From: Billgrantia desiderata
GTDB taxonomy: Bacteria; Pseudomonadota; Gammaproteobacteria; Pseudomonadales; Halomonadaceae
DNA: 63,798 nt
Reading direction: 5' to 3'
Assembly: GCA_011742915.1 (NCBI GenBank)
Contig: JAAQTN010000030.1
Location: 1 to 63,798, forward strand
Positions 40,811 to 51,919 of the stretch are shown here, one piece after another. The stretch's first letter is position 1; each line of letters begins with the position of its first letter. Made by a program: the position numbers and the translations under genes. The notes beneath the pieces were generated by a model. It was not told where the DNA came from. It made no database searches and saw nothing but the letters and a program-made list of their open reading frames with translations.

Positions 40811-42802
40811 ATGCCATCCCGTTTCGAACTGGCCAACGCCATTCGCGCCCTGTCCATGGATGCCGTCCAGCAGGCGAAATCCGGTCACCCCGGCGCGCCC
40901 ATGGGCATGGCCGACATCGCCGAAGTGCTGTGGAACGACTACCTCAAGCACAACCCCGACGACCCGAAATGGCCCGACCGCGACCGCTTCGTGCTCTCCA
41001 ACGGTCACGGCTCGATGCTGCTCTACTCGCTGCTGCACCTGACCGGCTACGACCTGGAGCTCGAGCAGCTGCGCAACTTTCGCCAGTTGCATTCCAAGAC
41101 CGCTGGCCACCCCGAGTTCGGCTACGCCCCGGGCGTGGAAACCACTACCGGCCCGCTGGGGCAGGGCCTGGCCAATGCCGTGGGCATGGCGATCGCCGAG
41201 AAGACGCTGGCGGCGCAGTTCAACCGCCCCGGCCACACCATCGTCGACCACCAGACCTACTGCTTCGCCGGTGACGGCTGCATGATGGAAGGCATCTCCC
41301 ACGAGGTGTGCTCGCTGGCCGGCACCCTGGGCCTGGGTAAGCTCACGGTGTTCTACGACGACAACGGCATTTCCATCGACGGCGAGGTCGAGGGCTGGTT
41401 CACCGACGACACCGCCAAGCGCTTCGAGGCCTACGGCTGGCACGTGGTACCCAACGTCGACGGTCACAATCCCGAAGAGATCAAGGCTGCCATCGAGCTG
41501 GCCCGCAGCCACGAGGAGAAGCCGAGCCTGATCATCTGCAAGACGGTGATCGGCTTCGGTGCCCCCAACAAGCAGGGCAAGGAGGAGTGCCACGGCGCTC
41601 CGCTGGGCGACGAGGAAGTGGCCGCCGCGCGCAAGCAGCTCGACTGGCCCCACGCGCCGTTCCACATTCCCGAGCCCGTCTACCAAGGCTGGGACGCCCG
41701 CGAGCGCGGCAAGTCGCAGCAGGACGACTGGCAGGCCCGCTTCGCCCGTTATCGTGACGAGCATCCCGAACTGGCCAAGGAGTTCAGCCGCCGCAACCAG
41801 TGCAAGCTGCCGACGGAGATCACCAGCGAAGCCTTCATCGAGAAGATGCAACAGCAGGGCGAGACCATCGCCACGCGCAAGGCCTCGCTGCTGTGCCTCA
41901 ACGAGCTCGGCCCGCAGCTGCCCGAGCTGCTCGGCGGCAGCGCCGATCTGGCGCCCTCCAACCTGACCTTCTGGAGCGGCGCCAAGCCCATCTCCCGCGA
42001 GAACCCGGGCGGCAACTACCTGCACTACGGCGTGCGCGAGTTCGGCATGGGCGCGATCATGAACGGCATCGTGCTGCACGGCGGCTTCATCCCCTATGGC
42101 GCCACCTTCCTGATCTTCATGGAGTACATGCGCAACTCGGTGCGCATGGCGGCACTGATGGGCAAGCGCGCCATCTACGTGTTCACCCACGACTCCATCG
42201 GCCTGGGCGAAGACGGTCCCACCCACCAGCCGATCGAGCAGCTGACCAACCTGCGCAGCACGCCCAACCTGTGCACCTGGCGCCCCTGCGACGCGGTGGA
42301 GACCGCCGCTGCCTGGGACGCCGCTATCAAGCGCAACTCCGGCCCCACCGCCCTGGTGCTGTCGCGTCAGAACCTGCCGCACCAGCAGCGCAGCAAGCAG
42401 CAGCTGGCCGAGATCCAGCGCGGCGCCTACGTACTCAAGGATTGCCAAGGCACCCCCGAGCTGATCCTGATCGCCACCGGCTCCGAGGTGGCGCTGGCCA
42501 TGGAAGCCGCCACCGAGCTGGAGAGCCAGGGCCGCGCGGTGCGTGTGGTCTCGATGCCCTCGGCCTACCGCTTCGACGGTCAGGACGCCGAGTACCGCGA
42601 GAAGGTGCTGCCGCGCGCGGTGACCAAGCGCCTCGCCATCGAGGCCGGCCACGCCGACTACTGGTACAAGTACGTGGGCCTCGACGGCCGCGTGATCGGC
42701 ATGACCACCTACGGCGAGTCCGCCCCGGCGGATGACCTGTTCAAGCACTTCGGCTTCACCAAGGAGAACGTGGTGAAGCAGGCCAAGGAGCTGCTGGGCT
42801 GA
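40811..42802 (+). CDS. tktA: Transketolase
   Basis: A 663-residue ThDP enzyme exchanging two-carbon units in the pentose phosphate pathway. Seen are the N-terminal [11 protein letters not shown] motif, the ThDP-binding [12 protein letters not shown] and the pyrimidine-domain [15 protein letters not shown]. Length and motifs match E. coli TktA. The start at 40811 has a GAGGAG site upstream. It is divergent from metK, and its terminator follows at 42841. epd, pgk and fba, neighbours of tktA in E. coli, lie 2.4 kb downstream. Confidence 0.96.
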   Translation: MPSRFELANAIRALSMDAVQQAKSGHPGAPMGMADIAEVLWNDYLKHNPDDPKWPDRDRFVLSNGHGSMLLYSLLHLTGYDLELEQLRNFRQLHSKTAGHPEFGYAPGVETTTGPLGQGLANAVGMAIAEKTLAAQFNRPGHTIVDHQTYCFAGDGCMMEGISHEVCSLAGTLGLGKLTVFYDDNGISIDGEVEGWFTDDTAKRFEAYGWHVVPNVDGHNPEEIKAAIELARSHEEKPSLIICKTVIGFGAPNKQGKEECHGAPLGDEEVAAARKQLDWPHAPFHIPEPVYQGWDARERGKSQQDDWQARFARYRDEHPELAKEFSRRNQCKLPTEITSEAFIEKMQQQGETIATRKASLLCLNELGPQLPELLGGSADLAPSNLTFWSGAKPISRENPGGNYLHYGVREFGMGAIMNGIVLHGGFIPYGATFLIFMEYMRNSVRMAALMGKRAIYVFTHDSIGLGEDGPTHQPIEQLTNLRSTPNLCTWRPCDAVETAAAWDAAIKRNSGPTALVLSRQNLPHQQRSKQQLAEIQRGAYVLKDCQGTPELILIATGSEVALAMEAATELESQGRAVRVVSMPSAYRFDGQDAEYREKVLPRAVTKRLAIEAGHADYWYKYVGLDGRVIGMTTYGESAPADDLFKHFGFTKENVVKQAKELLG

Positions 42803-42840
42803 CAGGCTCACCGCTAACGGCATGAAGGCGGCATGAAGAT

Positions 42841-42869
42841 AGGGCACGACCTGGCGGTCGTGCCCTTTT
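42841..42869 (+). terminator. tktA intrinsic terminator
   Basis: Perfect 11-bp stem AGGGCACGACC/GGTCGTGCCCT with a TGGC loop, followed by TTTT, 39 bases after the tktA stop. Confidence 0.9.
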
Positions 42870-42906
42870 ACGTTGCCCGTTTGCCTGAGAGTGCTTGTCT
42901 GAGTGC

Positions 42907-43959
<1,053 letters not shown>

Positions 43960-44039
43960 GTCTTCCTCTCCATGGTGTCGTGAATCGCTATTCCCAGCGT
44001 AGTGAAAACCGTACCGAGCGTTGCCCCGGCTTGCAAACG

Positions 44040-44070
44040 GAAGCGCCCTTTCACAGGGAAAGGGCGCTTC
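44040..44070 (-). terminator. Hairpin downstream of the hsp20 pair
   Basis: A perfect 13-bp stem (GAAGCGCCCTTTC with GAAAGGGCGCTTC) starts 3 bases after the second hsp20 stop. No clear T-run follows, but position and strength suit a terminator. Confidence 0.65.
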
Positions 44071-44073
44071 GCA

Positions 44074-44463
44074 TCAGGCGGCCTTTATCTCGATGCGCCG
44101 ACTCCTGTGCCTCTCCTTCCTCGGCAGCCGCAGATGGAGCACGCCGTTTTCCAGGCGCGCCTCGATGGCGGCGGTATCGATCTCGTGACTGAGCGTGAAG
44201 CGCCGTTCATAACGCTGGGCCTGGGCTTCGGCATACGTTGCCGTCAGGCCCTCGGGAATGTCGATGCGAATCTCGCCCTCGATGCTGAGCAGATTGCCAT
44301 CGACCTCCACATTCAGCCCCTCGCGAGTGACCCCGGGCATGTCGGCTACAACGAACAGCGCATCGTTCTCCTCGTAGATATCCACGGGCGGCCGCATCGC
44401 CCGGCTACGCCGCTCGCGTGCCGGCACATTGGCCTGCGCCTCATGACGAGTGACTTCGTTCAT
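44074..44463 (-). CDS. Hsp20/alpha-crystallin small heat shock protein 2
   Basis: A 129-residue small heat shock protein: short N-terminal arm, alpha-crystallin domain (about 25-115) and a C-terminal IEI motif (RRIEIKAA), the IXI element used for oligomer assembly. It is an ATP-independent holdase for unfolding proteins. I place the start at the ATG at 44463, which has GGAGGT 7 bases upstream; an ATG at 44469 lies too close to that site. It is the second gene of a two-gene heat shock unit, 51 bases after the first. Confidence 0.9.
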   Translation of the reverse strand: MNEVTRHEAQANVPARERRSRAMRPPVDIYEENDALFVVADMPGVTREGLNVEVDGNLLSIEGEIRIDIPEGLTATYAEAQAQRYERRFTLSHEIDTAAIEARLENGVLHLRLPRKERHRSRRIEIKAA

Positions 44464-44514
44464 GTTCATCACCTCCAACGCACTGACTTGACGCAATCGT
44501 GACATCGAAGCGAC

Positions 44515-44973
44515 TCACGCCGCCTGGATATCGATGCGACGCGGCTTGAGCTCCTCGCGCTTGGGCAGATGGATCTCGAACACACCGTCGTGGCAACGCG
44601 CCTCGGCACGCTCCACGTCGATACCTTCGGGCAGGCTGATGGCGCGTACGAATTCGCCATCGAAGCGCTCACGACGGAAGCAGGGGCGCTTGCGATCGCT
44701 CTCGTTCTCCCCCGGCAGGGCATCGCGCCGCCCACGCAGGGTCAGCACGTTATCCTGCACGCTGATGTCGAGATCGTCCTGGGCAAGGCCGGCGGCGAGC
44801 ACGTACACGCGAACGGCATCGTCGGTGCGTCCGACGTTGATCATCGGGAAGCTGCCGCGCGGCACCGAGCGGATGTCCGCCGCGCCCTCCTGGAAGATCT
44901 CGTCGAGCCACGGGCGAAACCAGTCGAAGCCCGAGCCGATACCATTATCGAAACGCTTGAGATCTCCGAACAT
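44515..44973 (-). CDS. Hsp20/alpha-crystallin small heat shock protein 1
   Basis: A 152-residue small heat shock protein. An aromatic N-terminal arm (MFGDLKRFDNG..FDWFRPWLDE), an alpha-crystallin domain (about 45-140) and a C-terminal IDI motif (RRIDIQAA) are seen. Start chosen at the ATG at 44973 with GGAGGT 7 bases upstream; a GTG at 44982 would overlap that site. Upstream are a sigma32-type promoter and a hairpin that masks the ribosome site, both pointing to heat induction. Confidence 0.9.
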   Translation of the reverse strand: MFGDLKRFDNGIGSGFDWFRPWLDEIFQEGAADIRSVPRGSFPMINVGRTDDAVRVYVLAAGLAQDDLDISVQDNVLTLRGRRDALPGENESDRKRPCFRRERFDGEFVRAISLPEGIDVERAEARCHDGVFEIHLPKREELKPRRIDIQAA

Positions 44974-44980
44974 ATCGAAC

Positions 44981-45000
44981 ACCTCCTACGCTTGGCAGGT
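44981..45000 (-). promoter_or_regulatory. Candidate ROSE-like RNA thermometer hairpin at hsp20
   Basis: In the transcript ACCUGCC (45000-44994) can pair with GGAGGU (44986-44981), the ribosome site, around a 7-base loop. A single unpaired G interrupts the anti-SD strand, the feature that destabilises ROSE elements. A second stem CGGCACA/UGUGUCG lies upstream in the leader. Temperature control of translation is inferred. Confidence 0.5.
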
Positions 45001-45064
45001 CGTTGACAGGCAAGGTCATCCGAGCACGACACATGAGGCCGAAACCTGCTGTGCCGTATCGTTT

Positions 45065-45092
45065 CAATAGGGTCTCGGCGCGTTTTTTCAAG
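45065..45092 (-). promoter_or_regulatory. Sigma32 heat-shock promoter of the hsp20 pair
   Basis: Minus strand CTTGAAA (45092-45086), a 13-base spacer and CCCTATTG (45072-45065) match the heat-shock consensus CTTGAAA-N13-17-CCCCATNT closely. The predicted start gives a leader of about 85 bases before the first hsp20 gene. Confidence 0.75.
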
Positions 45093-45216
45093 AGCTGCAA
45101 CAGGCCTGACCAGCCCAAGTGGGGCCAACGACGGGAGCGCGGACGACAAGGGGAAAAAAAAGCCCAGATGCGCTAGAATCGCCGCTTTCCGTCGGCAAGA
45201 GCGAGTTTCCCGCCCC

Positions 45217-46257
45217 ATGGCCCAGCGTATCGCCATCAACGGTTACGGTCGTATCGGTCAGTGTGTGCTGCGCGCACTGCTGGAGCGGCAGTTGAACCGC
45301 TCCGGCGCCCAGGCGCTGGAAGTGATAGCGATCAACGAGCTCTCCGACCTGGACACCATCGCCTACCTGACCCGCTACGACACCACCCACGGCCGCTTTC
45401 CCGGCCAGGTGGCAACCGACGGGAACCGGATGATCGTCGACGGTGCGCCGATCACCATCCTCACCGAGCCTGAGCCAAGCCGCCTGCCCTGGGCAGAGCT
45501 CGGCATCGACCTGGTGCTGGAGTGCTCGGGCAGCTTCAAGGATCGCACCACCGCCGAGGCGCATCTTGCCGCCGGCGCCGGACGCCTGCTGTTCTCCCAA
45601 CCCGCCGAGAGCGACGTCGACGCCACCATCGTGTGCGGCATCAACGACGCCGAGCTTACCGCCGAGCACCGCATCGTCTCGGCCGCATCGTGCACCACCA
45701 ACTGTTTGGTGCCGGTGCTGACGGTGCTCGACCGGGCACTGGGCATCGAGCACGGCGTGACCACCACGGTGCACTCGGCGATGAACGACCAGCCGGTGAT
45801 CGATGCCTACCACCAGACCGACCTGCGCCTGACGCGCTCGGCGATGCACTCCATCGTGCCCGTCGACACCAGCCTGGCGCGTGGCATCAACCGCCTGATG
45901 CCGCATCTGGCCGGGCGCTTCGAATGCCTGCACATGCGCGTGCCGACGATCAACGTCTCGGCCATGGACCTGTCGCTCTGCGTGCGCCGCGACACCACCG
46001 CCGCCGAGGTCAACGCCCTGCTGCGCGAGGCCAGCGACGGCCCCCTGGCCGGCCTGCTCGGCTACACCGAGGAGCCCATGGCCTCGATCGACTTCAACCA
46101 CGACCCCCGCTCGGGTATCGTTGACGCCACTCAGACCCGGGTGGCGGGCAAGCGCCTGATCAAGCTGCTGTGCTGGTTCGACAACGAGTGGGGCTTCGCC
46201 AACCGCATGCTCGACGTCGCCCAGCGCCTGGCGGCGCTGCCCGCGGCGAGCCGCTGA
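45217..46257 (+). CDS. epd: D-erythrose-4-phosphate dehydrogenase
   Basis: A 346-residue GAPDH-fold enzyme. The active-site SCTTNC and N-terminal NAD motif INGYGRIG are present. The Epd-type features [14 protein letters not shown] and [13 protein letters not shown], and the epd-pgk-fba gene order, identify it as Epd rather than glycolytic GapA. It oxidises erythrose 4-phosphate to 4-phosphoerythronate for pyridoxal phosphate synthesis; some family members also use glyceraldehyde 3-phosphate. A -10-like TAGAAT lies at 45174. Divergent from the hsp20 genes. Confidence 0.88.
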   Translation: MAQRIAINGYGRIGQCVLRALLERQLNRSGAQALEVIAINELSDLDTIAYLTRYDTTHGRFPGQVATDGNRMIVDGAPITILTEPEPSRLPWAELGIDLVLECSGSFKDRTTAEAHLAAGAGRLLFSQPAESDVDATIVCGINDAELTAEHRIVSAASCTTNCLVPVLTVLDRALGIEHGVTTTVHSAMNDQPVIDAYHQTDLRLTRSAMHSIVPVDTSLARGINRLMPHLAGRFECLHMRVPTINVSAMDLSLCVRRDTTAAEVNALLREASDGPLAGLLGYTEEPMASIDFNHDPRSGIVDATQTRVAGKRLIKLLCWFDNEWGFANRMLDVAQRLAALPAASR

Positions 46258-46298
46258 CCCGCTTCGGTTTCCCTCAATCAAGGAAAGGAAGACGCCCG

Positions 46299-47462
46299 AT
46301 GAACGTGCTCAAGATGACCGACCTCGACCTGCGCGGAAAGCGAGTGCTGATCCGCGAGGACCTGAACGTACCCGTCAAGCACGGCAAGGTGACCAGCGAC
46401 GCCCGCCTGCGGGCCAGCCTGCCGACCATCCAGGCAGCCACGCAAGCCGGTGCCAAGGTGATGCTGATGAGCCACCTGGGTCGCCCCACCGAAGGCGAGC
46501 CGGCCGCGGAGTTCTCGCTGGCGCCGGTGGCCGAGCGCCTCGGCGAGCTGCTCGGTCGCCCGGTGCGGCTGGTCGAGGACTATCTCGACACCGCCCAGGA
46601 CCTGGCCGAAGGCGAGGTGGTGCTGCTCGAGAACGTACGCTTCAACGTCGGCGAGAAGAAGGACGACGAGACCCTCGCCCAGCAGTACGCCGCGCTGTGC
46701 GACATCTACGTGATGGACGCCTTCGGCACCGCCCACCGCGCCCAGGCCTCCACTCATGGAGTGGCACGCTTCGCCCCGCAGGCCTGCGCCGGCCCGCTGC
46801 TGGCCGCCGAACTCGACGCCCTGGAGAAGGCGCTGGCCACACCCAAGCGCCCCATGGTCGCCATCGTCGGCGGCTCCAAGGTCTCGACCAAGCTTGAGGT
46901 GCTCAACGCCCTCTCCGCCAAGTGCGACCAGCTCATCGTCGGCGGCGGCATCGCCAACACCTTCATCGCCGCGGCCGGTCACAACGTCGGCAAGTCGCTG
47001 TATGAAGCCGATTTGGTCGCCCAGGCCAAGGCACTGATGGCCAAGGTCGAGATCCCGCTGCCCACCGACGTGGTGGTGGCCACCGAGTTCTCCGATTCGG
47101 CCGAGGCCGTGGTCAAACCCGTCGACCAGGTAAGCGACGACGAGATGATCCTCGACATCGGCCCCGACACCGCCGGGCGGCTCGCCGGCCTGCTCAAGGA
47201 TGCCGGCACCATCCTGTGGAACGGCCCGGTGGGCGTGTTCGAGATCGACCAGTTCGGCAAGGGTACCGAGGCGCTGTCGCGCGCCATCGCCGAGAGCAAC
47301 GGCTTCTCCATCGCCGGCGGCGGCGACACCCTGGCCGCCATCGACAAGTACGACATCGCGCAGCAGGTCTCCTACATCTCCACCGGCGGCGGCGCCTTCC
47401 TCGAATACGTCGAGGGCAAGGTGCTGCCGGCAGTGAAGGCGCTGGAAGACGCTGCACACTGA
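46299..47462 (+). CDS. pgk: Phosphoglycerate kinase
   Basis: A 387-residue two-domain kinase interconverting 1,3-bisphosphoglycerate and 3-phosphoglycerate with ADP/ATP. Seen are the N-terminal [12 protein letters not shown] substrate motif, SHLGRPTEG, and the nucleotide-domain [10 protein letters not shown] and GGGDTLAA. Length is standard. The ATG at 46299 follows an AAGGAAG site. It lies 41 bases after epd and 77 before fba in a three-gene operon. Confidence 0.97.
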   Translation: MNVLKMTDLDLRGKRVLIREDLNVPVKHGKVTSDARLRASLPTIQAATQAGAKVMLMSHLGRPTEGEPAAEFSLAPVAERLGELLGRPVRLVEDYLDTAQDLAEGEVVLLENVRFNVGEKKDDETLAQQYAALCDIYVMDAFGTAHRAQASTHGVARFAPQACAGPLLAAELDALEKALATPKRPMVAIVGGSKVSTKLEVLNALSAKCDQLIVGGGIANTFIAAAGHNVGKSLYEADLVAQAKALMAKVEIPLPTDVVVATEFSDSAEAVVKPVDQVSDDEMILDIGPDTAGRLAGLLKDAGTILWNGPVGVFEIDQFGKGTEALSRAIAESNGFSIAGGGDTLAAIDKYDIAQQVSYISTGGGAFLEYVEGKVLPAVKALEDAAH

Positions 47463-47539
47463 CCCGACCCGCCGCCGTCCGGCCATGCCGGGCGGCAGCC
47501 CCCAGTCCCCAGACAGATCGACAGAGAACAGGTGAGATC

Positions 47540-48604
47540 ATGGCACTGATCAGCATGCGCCAGATGCTGGACCACGCCGCCGAGCGCGGCTACGGCATTC
47601 CGGCATTCAACGTCAACAACCTCGAGCAGATGCGCGCCATCATGGAAGCGGCCGATGCCACCGACTCCCCGGTGATCGTGCAGGCCTCCGCCGGCGCGCG
47701 GAAGTACGCTGGCGCGCCCTTCCTTCGCCATCTCATCCTGGCCGCAGTGGAGGAGTTCCCCCACATCCCGGTGGTGATGCACCAGGACCACGGCACCAGC
47801 CCGGCGGTGTGTCAGCGCTCGATCCAGCTCGGCTTCTCCTCGGTGATGATGGACGGCTCGCTGGGCGAGGACGGCAAGACGCCGATGGACTACGACTACA
47901 ACGTCGACGTCACCCGTCGCACCGTCGAGATGGCCCACGCCTGCGGCGTCTCGGTGGAGGGCGAGCTGGGCTGTCTGGGCAGCCTGGAGACCGGCATGGC
48001 CGGCGAAGAGGACGGCATCGGCGCCGAGGGCGTGCTCTCCCACGACCAGCTGCTGACCGACCCGGAAGAGGCCGCCGCGTTCGTCAAGGCGACCCAGGTC
48101 GACGCCCTGGCCATCGCCATCGGCACCAGCCACGGCGCCTACAAGTTCACCAAGCCGCCCACCGGCGACACCCTGTCGATCCAGCGCATCAAGGAGATCC
48201 ACGCCCGCATTCCCGACACCCATCTGGTGATGCACGGCTCCTCCTCGGTGCCCCAGGAGTGGCTCGCCGTGATCAACGAGTTCGGCGGCGAGATCCCCGA
48301 AACCTACGGCGTGCCGGTCGAGGAGATCGTCGAGGGCATCAAGTACGGCGTGCGCAAGGTCAACATCGACACCGACCTGCGTCTGGCCTCCACCGGCGCG
48401 GTGCGTCGCTTCCTGGCCAAGCACCCGGGCGAGTTCGACCCGCGCAAGTACCTCAAGGAAACCGTCACGGCCATGCGCGACATCTGCATCGCCCGCTACG
48501 AGGCCTTCGGCACCGCCGGCAACGCCAGCCGCATCAAGCCAATCAGCCTCGAAGCGATGTACGAGCGCTACGCCCGCGGCGAGCTGGATCCGAAGGTGAA
48601 GTGA
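47540..48604 (+). CDS. fba: Class II fructose-bisphosphate aldolase
   Basis: A 354-residue zinc-dependent aldolase of the Calvin-cycle subtype. Zinc and catalytic residues are in [11 protein letters not shown] (about 78-88), [11 protein letters not shown], and the second metal region [10 protein letters not shown] and MHGSSSVP. It catalyses fructose 1,6-bisphosphate cleavage or formation. It ends the epd-pgk-fba operon and is followed by a perfect intrinsic terminator. A class I aldolase gene is also in the window. Confidence 0.96.
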   Translation: MALISMRQMLDHAAERGYGIPAFNVNNLEQMRAIMEAADATDSPVIVQASAGARKYAGAPFLRHLILAAVEEFPHIPVVMHQDHGTSPAVCQRSIQLGFSSVMMDGSLGEDGKTPMDYDYNVDVTRRTVEMAHACGVSVEGELGCLGSLETGMAGEEDGIGAEGVLSHDQLLTDPEEAAAFVKATQVDALAIAIGTSHGAYKFTKPPTGDTLSIQRIKEIHARIPDTHLVMHGSSSVPQEWLAVINEFGGEIPETYGVPVEEIVEGIKYGVRKVNIDTDLRLASTGAVRRFLAKHPGEFDPRKYLKETVTAMRDICIARYEAFGTAGNASRIKPISLEAMYERYARGELDPKVK

Positions 48605-48622
48605 TCCCGCAGCGTCAGACAG

Positions 48623-48647
48623 AGGCGGCCCCGACGGGCCGCCTTTT
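48623..48647 (+). terminator. Intrinsic terminator of epd-pgk-fba
   Basis: Perfect 9-bp stem AGGCGGCCC/GGGCCGCCT with a CGAC loop followed by TTT, 19 bases after the fba stop. Confidence 0.92.
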
Positions 48648-48767
48648 CATTGCTCGTCGCCACGCAGCCCGGCAAGGCGGCAATGCCTGCCGCACAACCC
48701 AGGTTATTGCAGCGCAGCAACAGACCGGCGCATAGTCGCGGGAGTTACCCGCACAAGGATGCCCGGC

Positions 48768-49124
48768 ATGAAGACGATGACTCCCTATTCGCTGGTTCCG
48801 CTCAACCCCGCCGCCATGATGGACGTATGGAAGCTTGGCCTCATGGCGCTGGAGCTCTGGTCGACGTCACTCTCCACCATCACCATGCGCCATGGGCTAT
48901 GGCAGACCCAGTCTCCCACCAGCGCCCGCATGCTCCGGGAGAATCAGCGCATGGTGACCGAAAAGCTCGAGGCCGGCCTGGAAACCGGCTTCGAGATGCA
49001 GAAAGCCATGCTGCAGATGGCCTTTGGCCAGGGCAATCCCTGGTGGCACACCGGCCGGCGCGCCATGGCTCCCTACCATCGCCGCAGCAGCGCCAATTCG
49101 CGGCGGCTCGCCAGGCGACGCTGA
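48768..49124 (+). CDS. Small hypothetical protein, phasin-like in style
   Basis: A 118-residue protein. Residues 10-75 form amphipathic helices with a WKLGLMALELW segment and a TEKLEAGLETGFEMQ coil, reminiscent of phasin-type granule-associated proteins. The last 25 residues are strongly basic (RRSSANSRRLARRR). I do not recognise a defined family, so the phasin comparison is only stylistic. The ATG at 48768 has an AAGGA site 8 bases upstream; an ATG at 48759 would add three residues. Confidence 0.6.
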   Translation: MKTMTPYSLVPLNPAAMMDVWKLGLMALELWSTSLSTITMRHGLWQTQSPTSARMLRENQRMVTEKLEAGLETGFEMQKAMLQMAFGQGNPWWHTGRRAMAPYHRRSSANSRRLARRR

Positions 49125-49186
49125 CCTTGCATGGCGGCCCAGGCCCTACCTACAGTGAAGGGGCAGCTTGCCAAGGAGAGGTCGAC

Positions 49187-49762
49187 ATGAAGTCACGCAC
49201 GCTGACCGGAGGCATCCTGGCCGCAACGCTCGTCACCGCCTCGGCTTTCGCGGCGCCTGAGAACGCCGACACCGACGACCCGGCCCAGGTAGAAGGCATG
49301 CATCCGGAGGAATCGGAACAGCAGCTCGATGCAAGACCCGACCCCATCGATCAAGCCAGGGTGGAAGTCGGCGAGCAGGAGCCCTTCGGCCGCTACCTGA
49401 CCAACCAGAACGGCAAGAGCCTCTACATGTTCGAGCAGGATGAACAAGGCGGCGAGTACTCGACCTGCTACGAGACCTGCGCCATTGCCTGGCCGCCCTA
49501 CACCACCGAGGAACCGCCCGCCGCCGGCGAGCATGTCGATGCCGAGCGCCTGGGCACCATCGAACGTGACGACGGCACACGGCAGGTCACCTACGACGGC
49601 TGGCCGCTCTATTTCTTCGCCCGCGACGTCTATCCCGGCGATGCGCTCGGCCAGGGCATGGACCACATGGGCGGCCCCTGGTACCTGATCGCTCCCGATG
49701 GCGAGATCATCGAAGACGAGGGACCGGAACAGGCCGAGCCGGTGGAGCCGGGCAGCCCATGA
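49187..49762 (+). CDS. Exported secreted-repeat (COG4315-type) protein
   Basis: A 191-residue protein with a signal peptide (about 1-22, ending AFA) and an acidic N-terminal stretch. Two repeat units follow, one near GRYLTNQNGKSLYMFEQD with CYETCAIAWPPY and one near VTYDGWPLYFFARD, as in the secreted repeat family found in many bacterial envelope proteins. Two cysteines (CYETC) could bind metal or form a disulfide. The acidic C-terminal tail suits a halophile. A GGAGAGG ribosome site is present. Function unknown. Confidence 0.75.
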   Translation: MKSRTLTGGILAATLVTASAFAAPENADTDDPAQVEGMHPEESEQQLDARPDPIDQARVEVGEQEPFGRYLTNQNGKSLYMFEQDEQGGEYSTCYETCAIAWPPYTTEEPPAAGEHVDAERLGTIERDDGTRQVTYDGWPLYFFARDVYPGDALGQGMDHMGGPWYLIAPDGEIIEDEGPEQAEPVEPGSP

Positions 49763-49848
49763 CCTGACCCTGCAAGGTGGGCGGCGGGCATGACCGTCCT
49801 TTACTTCGCCTGCTAAACTCTCCGGTCTTGTCCGAGACCGGAGTCCGC

Positions 49849-51234
49849 ATGCCTGCCGCCGCCAAGTCCTTGCCCACCCCGCGCCAGTGGATTTCCCTCT
49901 TTGCCACGGGCGCGGTGACCCTGTTTCTGCTGCTGAGCCCCGAGCTGCCGTTGCTGGTGAGAGCCGGTGCGGTGATCGGGCTGTGCATCGGGCTGTGGGC
50001 GACCGGCTGGCTGCCGCAGTGGCTGACGGCGCTGGTGTTCTTCACCCTGTGTACCGTGGCCGGGGTGGCCTCGGCGGACATCGTCTTCGCCGGCTTCGGC
50101 TCGGCGGCGACCTGGCTGGTGTTCTCGGGCCTGATCATCGGGGCGGCGATTCAGTACACGGGGCTCGGCAATACGCTTGCCCGGGGGGTCGGCCCCTGGC
50201 TGGAGGGTTCCTATCGGCGCGCGCTGATCGGGGTGATTCTGCTGGGTCTGGCAATGGCCTTCTTCATGCCTTCCGGCATGGGGCGCATCCTGCTGATGGT
50301 GCCGATACTAACCACCCTGGCCGACCACCTGGGCTACGAACCCGGCGACAAGGGCCGTACCGGATTGATTCTCGGCGGCATGATGGGCACCTTCCTGCCC
50401 ACCTACGCCATCCTGCCCGCCAACGTGCCCAATAACGTGCTGATGGGTGCCGCCGAGGCGGTACTGGGCACGCCGCCCAACTACAGCGAATATCTGCTGC
50501 TGCACTTCCCGGTGCTGGGGCTGCTCAAGACGCTGCTGCTGATCGCGGTGATGCTGTGGCTCTACCCGGCACGCGCGCCCAAGCAGAGCGACTCGGTTGC
50601 CGAGAGGCCCCATCTCTCACGCCCCGAACTCGGTTTGGCAGCGCTGCTCTCGGTGGCGGTACTGCTGTGGATGAGCGATGCCTGGCACGGCATCTCCCCG
50701 GCCTGGATCGGCATGCTGGTGGCGTTAGTCTGCCTGTTTCCCGGCAGCCGCCTGATGGGTGCCAATCCCCTGCAGTCGATCAGCTTCGACTCGTTTCTCT
50801 ACGTCGCCGGCATCGTCAGTCTCGGTGCGTTGGCCTTTCATAGCGGCCTGGGGGAGCGCGTGGCTGGCAGCCTGCTCTCGGTGCTGCCGCTGCGCGAGGC
50901 CACCGATGCCGCCGCCTTCGGCATGCTCTCGGGGCTCGCCATGGTACTTGGCACACTGGTCACGCTACCGGGTATCCCCGCCATTCTGACTCCCATGGCG
51001 CCGGGGCTCGCCACCATCACCGGCTGGACGCCGGAGGCCGTCTACATGACTCAGGTGGTGGGGTTCTCCACGGTGCTGCTGCCCTACCAGGCGCCACCCT
51101 TGATCGTCGGCATCCTGGCGGCACGCATCTCGCTGCGCGAGACCGCCAGGCTGTGCCTGATCACGGCCCTGCTCAGCGTGCTGCTGCTATGGCCGCTTAA
51201 TTATCTCTGGTGGGAATGGCTCGGCTGGATCTGA
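49849..51234 (+). CDS. SLC13/DASS-family permease 2
   Basis: A 461-residue membrane protein with about 12 hydrophobic segments. It belongs to the SLC13 permease group and is clearly different from the 28488 symporter. Typical short motifs include MPSGMGRILLMVP (first helical-hairpin region) and LVTLPGIPAILTPMAP (second). It would carry carboxylates or inorganic anions; the substrate is unknown. The start at 49849 has a GGAGTC site; an upstream frame extension lacks family sequence. It converges on the acidic-protein gene across a strong hairpin. Confidence 0.8.
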   Translation: MPAAAKSLPTPRQWISLFATGAVTLFLLLSPELPLLVRAGAVIGLCIGLWATGWLPQWLTALVFFTLCTVAGVASADIVFAGFGSAATWLVFSGLIIGAAIQYTGLGNTLARGVGPWLEGSYRRALIGVILLGLAMAFFMPSGMGRILLMVPILTTLADHLGYEPGDKGRTGLILGGMMGTFLPTYAILPANVPNNVLMGAAEAVLGTPPNYSEYLLLHFPVLGLLKTLLLIAVMLWLYPARAPKQSDSVAERPHLSRPELGLAALLSVAVLLWMSDAWHGISPAWIGMLVALVCLFPGSRLMGANPLQSISFDSFLYVAGIVSLGALAFHSGLGERVAGSLLSVLPLREATDAAAFGMLSGLAMVLGTLVTLPGIPAILTPMAPGLATITGWTPEAVYMTQVVGFSTVLLPYQAPPLIVGILAARISLRETARLCLITALLSVLLLWPLNYLWWEWLGWI

Positions 51235-51250
51235 CCGCCCTCACAAACGA

Positions 51251-51278
51251 GTCGCCCCCGGCATTGGCCGGGGGCGAC
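51251..51278. terminator. Bidirectional hairpin between DASS permease 2 and acidic gene A
   Basis: Perfect 12-bp stem GTCGCCCCCGGC/GCCGGGGGCGAC with an ATTG loop, placed between two convergent stop codons. The related hairpin after acidic gene B has a nearly identical core. Confidence 0.75.
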
Positions 51279-51304
51279 AAGAGGGGAATTACCCGTTCAG
51301 GCGA

Positions 51305-51628
51305 TTACCAATCCTGGTCGTCGTCCTCATCGGTTTCCCACTCTTCCTCTTCATCTTCGGTTTCCCACTCGTCGTCAGCGGTTTCCCACTCTTCCTCTTC
51401 GTTCTCCTCTTCCCACTCGTCAGCGTCCCACTCTTCCTCCTCGTTCTCGTACTCAATGCCGTCGATCACGGGAGCCTGGCCGCTAGTTTCCGGAGCGGTC
51501 TCTTCAGGGAAGGTATCCTGACCCTCTTGCTCTTCTTCATCAAAACCGGCCATGGCCAGCGGGCTGGCGCTCAGGCCAAAAGTGATACCGACGATACCGA
51601 GCTTCTTGAGGAATTCCTTGGACATCAT
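51305..51628 (-). CDS. Exported, extremely acidic repeat protein A
   Basis: A 107-residue protein. The signal peptide (MMSKEFLKKLGIVGITFGLS onward, cleavage after AMA at residue 27) precedes about 80 residues with no Lys, Arg or His. The mature part is dominated by Glu and Asp with Trp placed every 5-10 residues. A roughly 16-residue module (DEWEEENEEEEWET) is present twice, and the protein ends DDDQDW. GGAGGT lies 6 bases before the ATG. The paralogue at 52042 shares signal, final module and C terminus. No family recognised; metal or cation binding outside the cytoplasm is a guess. Confidence 0.8.
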   Translation of the reverse strand: MMSKEFLKKLGIVGITFGLSASPLAMAGFDEEEQEGQDTFPEETAPETSGQAPVIDGIEYENEEEEWDADEWEEENEEEEWETADDEWETEDEEEEWETDEDDDQDW

Positions 51629-51919
51629 GTTCGTACCTCCAGCGAAGTTTGAACTGCTTTCCTGAATGTTCGAAACCCCTGTGACAGTGATTCCGATCGG
51701 CCCTTTATATGAAGCGAGATGCAGGCCAACTTGCCAGATAATAAAATAAATTCTTAAAAATCAGCCAGATATAAAAATAAAGAGCATATCAATGCTCACC
51801 CGAGGCAGCCGAGGCGGTGGAGCAATATGTCACATGAGCATTGATTGACCATGTCAGGGCCGCTTAGCCCGACGCTCTCGATCAGTCAAAACTACGACAT
51901 GCCGCCCGAGCTCATATGA
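51629..51919. promoter_or_regulatory. AT-rich upstream region of acidic gene A
   Basis: About 290 bases of unusually AT-rich DNA (a run near 51735-51785 is nearly all A/T) separate gene A from the terminator of gene B. I see no supported gene. It presumably carries the gene A promoter on the minus strand. A short inverted repeat with GAGCAT/ATGCTC arms lies around 51782-51797. Confidence 0.4.

Noticed and set aside
44464..44514. Second RNA thermometer before the downstream hsp20 gene
   Set aside because: The leader can form only weak pairing with its ribosome site (about 4 bp), so I do not claim a thermometer there.
45145..45216. Sigma70 promoter for epd
   Set aside because: A TAGAAT -10-like box exists at 45174, but no acceptable -35 box lies at the right distance.
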